From the IMG/VR virus record IMGVR_UViG_3300024289_000091, positions 1 through 24,920 of that record: DNA of 24,920 nucleotides, one strand, 5' to 3'. Position 1 is the stretch's first letter; each line of letters opens with the position of its first letter. The notes under the pieces were generated by a model. The model made no database searches and was not told the DNA's origin. It was given only the letters and a program-made list of their open reading frames with translations. Below, one piece after another: positions 20,832 to 24,920 of this stretch. The DNA is from a virus. A program made the translations under genes and the position numbers.

Positions 20832-21049
20832 GACAAGATGAAATCATTGAGATGGCTAGACAAATTTCAAAGACACTAGATACAAGCGAAGAAGGGTATC
20901 GCCTTTGGACTTACGAGGCACTTCAATCCTTTGCCAAACTGGTAGCAGAGCGTGAGCGTGAGGCGTGTGCAAAGTTGTGTGACGAATTGCAAGATATTCC
21001 TGCAACTGAGCCAAGACATTGTGCTGAAGACATCCGAGCAAGAAAATGA
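20828..21049 (+). CDS. Small conserved phage protein (EREACAKLCDE motif)
   Basis: 73 aa with AAGGA and ATGA coupling. N-terminal helix DEIIEMARQISKTLDTSEEG, then the hallmark FAKLVAEREREACAKLCDEL and a short end AEDIRARK. This E-R-E-A-C-A-x-x-C-D-E pattern is very common in phage early regions; its biochemical role is not established. It is next to DNA-metabolism genes. Confidence 0.78.
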   Translation: MRQDEIIEMARQISKTLDTSEEGYRLWTYEALQSFAKLVAEREREACAKLCDELQDIPATEPRHCAEDIRARK

Positions 21050-21525
21050 AAAAACGCTCCAAATACAAACCCAAGGGCATCAGACTTGATGTGATGACCT
21101 ATGTCAAATCAGGTCTACTACCTGTAGCCAAAGTACCAAACGCTGGCACAACCCTGATAGCAAAGAACCATGCAGCCTTTGACGAGATCATGTTTGGCAG
21201 AGGTGACAGAGATCATGTTGATGTACTAATTCATGCTTTCAACCAAGCCGAAGCCATTGCTTACCTTTATCCGGCAAAGGGTGGTGACTGGTTACCGGAG
21301 ATAAAGGAAGCACAGGACGCTGTTTACAACATGGGAAAACGTGGTGTGAGCGGCAAAAGCTTTGTGTTTACGGGTCCTGAACTACAGGCGGTCAAACTGG
21401 CGATGGCGGTGCATGACCAACAGTTAGAGGAAACGACGGTCAAAGAACTTGAGAGGTGTATTGACTATGTGTCTGAATGCATCATTCACAGGCGTGTAAG
21501 GGTAATAGCAAAGGAAACGGCATGA
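21046..21525 (+). CDS. Conserved phage protein of the KKRSKYKPK family
   Basis: 159 aa, ATGA coupled. Basic N-terminus MKKRSKYKPKGIRLDVMTYV, then KNHAAFDEIMFGRGDRDHVD...VLIHAFNQAEAI, and FTGPELQAVKLAMAVHDQQL near 109-128. I recognise the family as a frequent neighbour of resolvase or antiterminator genes in proteobacterial phages, without a settled function. A basic N-terminus suggests nucleic-acid binding. Overlaps the resolvase start by 4 nt. Confidence 0.72.
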   Translation: MKKRSKYKPKGIRLDVMTYVKSGLLPVAKVPNAGTTLIAKNHAAFDEIMFGRGDRDHVDVLIHAFNQAEAIAYLYPAKGGDWLPEIKEAQDAVYNMGKRGVSGKSFVFTGPELQAVKLAMAVHDQQLEETTVKELERCIDYVSECIIHRRVRVIAKETA

Positions 21526-21977
21526 TGTACCTCGGCATCGATCCGGGTTTCACAGGGGCTTGGGGCATGATCAATCACAAGGGCGACTACATTTCTTGTG
21601 GGGACATGCTCAACGACCACCAGTTCATCCTGACAAACGCTGTCTTTGCAGAGATCAGCCAAGCCCGTGATCGACAAGACCTTCAGGTCATCGTGGAATC
21701 TGTTCACAGCATGCCCGGCCAAGGGGTGTCATCCAGCTTTAAATTTGGAATGTCCTTTGGAGCCGCTATAAGCCTCGCACAGCGCCTCAATTGCCCTTGG
21801 CACATAGTTACCCCTCAGAGATGGAAAAAGGCCCTCAAACTCGATTCTGACAAGGATAAGAGCCTATCGCTGGCAAGAGAGCTTTGGCCGCAAGCACCGC
21901 TGACAAGAAAAAAGGACAACGGCAGGGCTGAAGCTTTGTTATTGGCCGAGTACTTGAGGAGGGAGCAGCTTGACTGA
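21522..21977 (+). CDS. RuvC-like Holliday junction resolvase
   Basis: 151 aa from ATG 21522 (a second ATG follows at once). AAGGA upstream; an in-frame start at 21477 would lie in the previous gene. RNase H-fold acidic residues are apparent: Asp7 in YLGIDPGFTGAWG, Glu59 in VIVESVHSMPGQG, and Asp132 and Glu137 in KKDNGRAEALLLAEYL. SSFKFGMSFGAAI is typical of phage crossover junction endonucleases. Expected to cut branched DNA from recombination or replication before packaging, so it fits with erf. Confidence 0.85.
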   Translation: MMYLGIDPGFTGAWGMINHKGDYISCGDMLNDHQFILTNAVFAEISQARDRQDLQVIVESVHSMPGQGVSSSFKFGMSFGAAISLAQRLNCPWHIVTPQRWKKALKLDSDKDKSLSLARELWPQAPLTRKKDNGRAEALLLAEYLRREQLD

Positions 21978-22254
21978 TTGGGACGACATTGGTTACAACC
22001 CCAAAAAGCTTACGCATTACGAAAAGTACATGAAAAGGCCGGATTGGTGGTGGGATCAATTTGTTGGTCCACGAAAGCCAAGGGGTGGCAAGCGTAAGGG
22101 TGCTGGCAGACCATCGGAAAAAATACAACAAACCCCAAAAGAGGGCTTGACCATTGTAGTAAAGTTAAATAACATACAAACACTATCACTCAAAGAAATG
22201 GGTGATGGGGACATCGAAAAGGGTGTTCAAGCATTGATAGACAAGCATTTGTAA
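21970..22254 (+). CDS. Small basic putative DNA-binding protein with TTG start
   Basis: 94 aa from TTG 21970 (MTDWDDIGYNPKKLTHYEKY), supported by GGGAG about five bases upstream; no ATG before residue 21. The middle GGKRKGAGRPSEKIQ is an AT-hook-like basic patch, then a strand-helix-helix arrangement (LTIVVKLNNIQTLSLKEMGD...IEKGVQALIDKHL) resembling ribbon-helix-helix proteins. May be a transcription regulator; inferred. Confidence 0.65.
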   Translation: MTDWDDIGYNPKKLTHYEKYMKRPDWWWDQFVGPRKPRGGKRKGAGRPSEKIQQTPKEGLTIVVKLNNIQTLSLKEMGDGDIEKGVQALIDKHL

Positions 22255-22264
22255 AGGAATTGAT

Positions 22265-22363
22265 ATGAACTGGCCATTCCCTCTAACGCCGATCCCAAGC
22301 GATCACAGGCTACCTAAGTACAACCCTGCCAATGAGGAGGACGCACCGTATGTCACACATTGA
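22265..22363 (+). CDS. Very small Pro-rich protein (32 aa)
   Basis: MNWPFPLTPIPSDHRLPKYN then PANEEDAPYVTH. AAAGGA is ideally spaced before ATG, and the end overlaps the next gene start by 14 nt. The FPLTPIP...RLPKYNP pattern seems familiar from phage early regions, but I cannot name a family. Coding is supported by RBS and context rather than length. Confidence 0.5.
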   Translation: MNWPFPLTPIPSDHRLPKYNPANEEDAPYVTH

Positions 22364-22886
22364 AGCTATGCGAAATGCTGTTGAGGCAATGGACAAACAT
22401 GACTACGAAATGGCTGACCACATCTTGTGTCAAGCCATCGCAGAGGCAGAGAAGCAAGAGCCTTTTGGCTACTTAGAGATCGAAGACATTGAAAGCCATA
22501 GCGAATACCCACACAACTGCCGAAGCGTCAATCTTTGGTATGAGGGTGGTGAAGGCATGGTTGCCATCTACACCACCCCACAACCACAAGAGTTTGTGTG
22601 CAGCACTGGGCTGTGCCACTTTACTCTCACACAGACCAATGTAGGCATAGGGGAGCGAGGGATGCAGGCATACGAAGAGGCAAAAAAGCGTGGTTGGGTA
22701 GGAGTGTCTGACGAGCGTTTGATGGAGATGCCACAGCAACTACCCGCAGCACAGCGTGAATGGGTTGGGTTGACGGATGAGGAACTAGAACCGTTATGTA
22801 AGGAATGGAGAATTATCTTTGGAAGTTGGACGCAAGACTTTGCCCGAGCCATCGAAGCCAAACTCAAGGACAAGAATGGTTTTTAA
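22350..22886 (+). CDS. Modular conserved phage early protein (WVGLTDEEL)
   Basis: 178 aa from ATG 22350 (MSHIEAMRNAVEAMDKHDYE), with GAGGAGG upstream; an in-frame start at 22332 is weaker. N-terminal helix, then EPFGYLEIEDIES...AIYTTPQPQ, a common phage DUF-type segment, another segment WVGVSDERLMEMPQQ, and a C-terminal REWVGLTDEELEPLC...ARAIEAKLKDKN module. The same C-terminal module recurs in the gene at 23021, showing modular reuse. Function unknown. Confidence 0.7.
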   Translation: MSHIEAMRNAVEAMDKHDYEMADHILCQAIAEAEKQEPFGYLEIEDIESHSEYPHNCRSVNLWYEGGEGMVAIYTTPQPQEFVCSTGLCHFTLTQTNVGIGERGMQAYEEAKKRGWVGVSDERLMEMPQQLPAAQREWVGLTDEELEPLCKEWRIIFGSWTQDFARAIEAKLKDKNGF

Positions 22887-23040
22887 GACAGTACTTGCAC
22901 CCGGAGCACCTTGGTATCCAAAGGAAAAGAAGGGGCACAAGTACAGGACTAAACCGGGTAGATCAGATCCTGCAAAGACAACAGACAACTTTTACAAATG
23001 GTTAAAAAAGGAATTAAAAAATGACAGACGAAGACGATGA
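22876..23040 (+). CDS. Small basic hypothetical protein
   Basis: 54 aa from ATG 22876 (MVFKTVLAPGAPWYPKEKKG), AAGGAC upstream, overlapping the previous gene by 11 nt. Strongly basic (KKGHKYRTKPGRSDPAKTTD then NFYKWLKKELKNDRRRR), likely to bind nucleic acid. In-frame starts further upstream fall in the previous gene. Overlaps the next start by 20 nt. Not recognised. Confidence 0.6.
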   Translation: MVFKTVLAPGAPWYPKEKKGHKYRTKPGRSDPAKTTDNFYKWLKKELKNDRRRR

Positions 23041-23275
23041 ATTTGTAAGAATCGAGAAAGAAAGCTTGTGGCGTAAGAGGCAAATAGAAGAACATCTTGG
23101 GCAACCTGTTTACCGCAAGCCAAAGAAAGAGTGGGTAGGTTTAACAGAACAAGAATTAAATAATTTATGGAATGAACACTGCATTAAGTGGGAAGAATTA
23201 TCAAAAACACTCATTAACCCTGTTGTATTTGGTAAATTGGTAGAAGCAAAGTTAAAGGAAAAGAATCATGACTAA
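23021..23275 (+). CDS. Early protein carrying the EWVGLT module, in AT-rich segment
   Basis: 84 aa with AAGGA upstream. Acidic start (MTDEDDEFVRIEKESLWRKR) then KKEWVGLTEQELNNLWNEHC and a terminal FGKLVEAKLKEKNHD. The C-terminal part parallels the last 45 residues of the 22350 product (EWVGLTDEEL...EAKLKDKN), so one may have arisen by duplication or recombination. Codons are much more AT-rich than those of 22350. Function unknown. Confidence 0.65.
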   Translation: MTDEDDEFVRIEKESLWRKRQIEEHLGQPVYRKPKKEWVGLTEQELNNLWNEHCIKWEELSKTLINPVVFGKLVEAKLKEKNHD

Positions 23276-23654
23276 AGAAGAATTACTAGACCATTTTGCA
23301 ACGAATGCAATGACAGCTCAAATACAAAAAAATGGGATGATGGATAGATTTTCATTGGCTAATTCGTCTTTCAGAATGGCGGTAGCAATGATTGAAGCCC
23401 GTGAGCAAATATTGAGAGAGTGGGAAGAGGAAGAAAAACGCCAAGAGCGTTATAAAACCGCAGATTTAAAAGAACTTGACTTACCAATTAGATATTTCAG
23501 ATGCTTACAGGCAGAAAATATCCTAAGCAAACAAGAATTGTGCGCTTGGACTGAGCGAGATTTAAGACGAGTCCCGAATCTTGGTTTAAAAGGAATTCAG
23601 TTTATTAAACAAGCTATGGCTGAACATGGATTGAAATTGAAAGGTCAAGAGTAA
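23268..23654 (+). CDS. Protein with RNA polymerase alpha-CTD-like domain
   Basis: 128 aa with AAAGGA upstream. Residues 1-60 are helical with a DHFATNAM motif like the DYFAAKAM family at 15110. Residues 66-125 align with bacterial RpoA C-terminal domain: LPIRYFRCLQAENI then TERDLRRVPNLGLKGIQFIK and HGLKLK. Compared with E. coli alpha (known residues), R265, C269, G296 and K298 have matches, while N268, S299 and E302 are replaced. The family binds UP-element DNA and activators, so this product might alter host transcription or recognise phage promoters. Domain call is strong; role is inferred. Confidence 0.82.
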   Translation: MTKEELLDHFATNAMTAQIQKNGMMDRFSLANSSFRMAVAMIEAREQILREWEEEEKRQERYKTADLKELDLPIRYFRCLQAENILSKQELCAWTERDLRRVPNLGLKGIQFIKQAMAEHGLKLKGQE

Positions 23655-23656
23655 AA

Positions 23657-23860
23657 ATGGCAAAAATTCAACTTAGCCAACATCAAGTATTTATGTTGAA
23701 GCATTTTGCTTTGGGTTGGAAATTTAAGTTGGATAACAAAAAGCCTGGTTCATGGAACACATATTGGTCACTCAGGCGTAGAGGTTTGGTGAACTCAGGC
23801 AGCATATTGACAGACATGGGCAAAAAAGCCTTAAAAGACTGGAAGGACAAAAATGACTGA
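23657..23860 (+). CDS. Small putative winged-helix-like protein
   Basis: 67 aa (MAKIQLSQHQVFMLKHFALG continuing WKFKLDNKKPGSWNTYWSLR). The arrangement HQVFMLKHFA...TYWSLRRRGLVNSGS...LTDMGKKAL resembles a minimal winged helix with a basic recognition segment RRRG, often seen in small phage regulators. It is 2 nt after the alpha-CTD-like gene and may act with it. Inferred. Confidence 0.62.
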   Translation: MAKIQLSQHQVFMLKHFALGWKFKLDNKKPGSWNTYWSLRRRGLVNSGSILTDMGKKALKDWKDKND

Positions 23861-24179
23861 AGAAGAAGCACAAAAAGCCATTGATTTCATTAGATTTGAA
23901 GCACCTAACTATGCCAAAGCAAAGGCAGAACGCTCATTTATTGAGCAATTCTTGCGTTCAAAGAAGAGCTTGTTGATGTCACAGGAAAGCGGAACTCTTG
24001 GTGCGAAAGAAGCGTATGCCTATGCACATCCTGACTACATTGCTTTGCTTGGTGGTTTGCGTGAAGCTGTCGAACAAGAAGAAACCCTGAAATGGAAAAT
24101 GGAAGCAGCCAAGCTGGCGTTTGAGAAGTACAAGGTTGAACAATTCAATATGCGTGTTGAAGCAAGGGCGATGAGTTAA
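23853..24179 (+). CDS. Conserved helical phage protein
   Basis: 108 aa with AAGGA upstream, overlapping the prior gene by 8 nt. Entirely helical: EEEAQKAIDFIRFEAPNYAK, then SFIEQFLRSKKSLLM and YAHPDYIALLGGLREAVEQE, then LKWKMEAAKLAFEKYKVEQ. I recognise this AYAHPxYxALLxGLREAVE family in phage recombination and nin-like regions; its function is unassigned. TAATG coupled to the DUF1364 gene. Confidence 0.72.
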   Translation: MTEEEAQKAIDFIRFEAPNYAKAKAERSFIEQFLRSKKSLLMSQESGTLGAKEAYAYAHPDYIALLGGLREAVEQEETLKWKMEAAKLAFEKYKVEQFNMRVEARAMS

Positions 24180-24538
24180 TGTACCGTGATCCTGATTTAC
24201 TAAAGCTGGCGCAAGGACAGCCATGCCTGCTCAACTGCCACCCGTACTGCGATGGTGACGAGGGCAGCACAACAGTGGCCTGCCATTCAAATGAACTGAT
24301 ACACGGCAAAGGCAAGGGGCTGAAGGCTGACGACTGCATGAGCGTGTGGGGGTGCTACAAGTGCCACACATGGCTGGATCAGGGGGATAAGTCAAAAAGA
24401 GAAAAAGCAAAGATCTTTGACCAAGCGTGGTATCGCCAAGTACAAGAGTGGCATAAAATCGCCAATAACCCGTTACTCAAGCCTTGGCGAGTAGAAGCAG
24501 CCGAGAGAGTACTCAAGCACATTGGAGCGATCAAATGA
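24179..24538 (+). CDS. DUF1364 / YbcO-like putative nuclease
   Basis: 119 aa starting at ATG 24179. DLLKLAQGQPCLLNCHPYCD, then TTVACHSNELIHGKGKGLKA and a CYKCHTWLDQGDKSK region form the expected Cys/His pattern of DUF1364 (YbcO of DLP12): Cys pairs around residues 16/24 and 59/62 and His in HTWLD. These proteins are considered HNH-like nucleases in nin-type regions. Conserved ARG-to-AQG replacement at the start is minor. Next gene coupled by ATGA. Confidence 0.82.
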   Translation: MYRDPDLLKLAQGQPCLLNCHPYCDGDEGSTTVACHSNELIHGKGKGLKADDCMSVWGCYKCHTWLDQGDKSKREKAKIFDQAWYRQVQEWHKIANNPLLKPWRVEAAERVLKHIGAIK

Positions 24539-24891
24539 CCCAAGGCGAATTCATCCTTACCCTGTTACACGCAGCAACAAACACCCATATCCTGCATTTG
24601 CAGACCAAGAGCTACGCAGAACATGTGGCTTTGGGAACCTTTTATGAGGAACTGCCAGACCTAGTTGACAGTGTTGTAGAAAGCATACAGGGCTTGACGG
24701 GCGAGATCATTGAATACCCTGAGATGTATTACCACCCAGCAGCCGATGGCTTGCAGGAACTTGAAGAGTTGGCAGAGTTTGTCAAAGAAAACAGACAAGT
24801 GCTACCGCCAGATAGCGAAATTCAGAATGAGGTCGATAATATCGCCACATTGATCAACTCCACCCTCTACAAGTTGCGCTTCTTGAAATAA
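24535..24891 (+). CDS. Helical protein resembling DUF5856
   Basis: 118 aa from ATG 24535 (MTQGEFILTLLHAATNTHIL), overlapping the previous stop (ATGA) with GGAG upstream; an earlier in-frame start at 24484 lies in DUF1364. It is a helical bundle with HLQTKSYAEHVALGTFYEEL and LVDSVVESIQGLTGEIIEY, which resembles the DUF5856/Dps-like helical family of phages, where His and Glu residues could suggest ferritin-like metal binding. No enzymatic motif proven. Last gene in the window; the 29 nt after it hold nothing I can assign. Confidence 0.72.
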   Translation: MTQGEFILTLLHAATNTHILHLQTKSYAEHVALGTFYEELPDLVDSVVESIQGLTGEIIEYPEMYYHPAADGLQELEELAEFVKENRQVLPPDSEIQNEVDNIATLINSTLYKLRFLK

Positions 24892-24920
24892 GCCCAAAAC
24901 TTTTTCGGTTTTCTACGCAG

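Noticed and set aside
24892-24920. AAAAC...GTTTT near the right edge as a terminator
   Set aside because: The stem is AT-only and too short, and the sequence runs out before a U-tract can be judged.

Overview
This window is part of a tailed double-stranded DNA phage genome (Caudoviricetes) or a closely related prophage. Almost every base is coding, genes are short and often overlap by 1 to 4 nt, and recognisable families include tail fibres with self-cleaving S74 chaperones, a spanin pair, a GH19-type endolysin, an Erf-type annealing protein, a Cro-like repressor, a DUF1376 replication protein, a RuvC-like resolvase and a DUF1364/YbcO-like protein. The combination of large Ala/Gln-rich proteins that look like DNA-ejection proteins and the absence of a tape-measure gene suggests podovirus-like morphology. 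Many small early proteins resemble families I associate with phages of Burkholderiales and freshwater Betaproteobacteria, but the host is an inference.

Layout. (1) 1-11533, plus strand: virion genes. A partial fibre gene is followed by a fibre with a conserved FKNRIING core, a small fibre-associated protein, two S74 fibres, a 49-aa protein, a 541-aa hub-like protein, a J-like fibre, and five genes (7064-11533) that look like internal or ejection proteins. (2) 11537-14367, plus strand: membrane and lysis cassette with holin candidates, a Cys-rich lipoprotein, Rz/Rz1 spanins (Rz1 nested in Rz) and endolysin. (3) 17900-14364, minus strand: a left-type early operon of small, translationally coupled genes including erf, a DUF736-like protein with an SSB-like tail, a winged-helix protein, a secreted Cys-rich peptide and a 28-aa membrane peptide. 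(4) 17901-18063: divergent control region with a CAATAG-CC-CTATTG dyad. (5) 18064-24891, plus strand: right-type early operon, starting with a Cro-like protein, then MazG-like, membrane and small proteins, a structured leader RNA, replication genes, resolvase, an AT-rich insert that carries an RNA polymerase alpha-CTD look-alike, DUF1364, and a protein resembling DUF5856.

How it fits together. The late and early-left blocks converge at 14364-14367, and the early-left and early-right blocks diverge at about 17.9-18.06 kb, as in lambdoid phages. No CI-type repressor or integrase lies inside the window, so lifestyle cannot be settled. The two most interesting points are the leader at about 19326-19447, where a 12-bp complementarity can sequester the ribosome binding site of the replication gene (c4-antisense-like logic) and which also contains a terminator-like hairpin, and the phage alpha-CTD mimic at 23268-23654. 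Seven genes that are absent from a simple long-ORF scan (28 to 57 aa) are supported by ATGA-type overlaps and strong ribosome binding sites. No stretch longer than about 165 nt lacks a gene.
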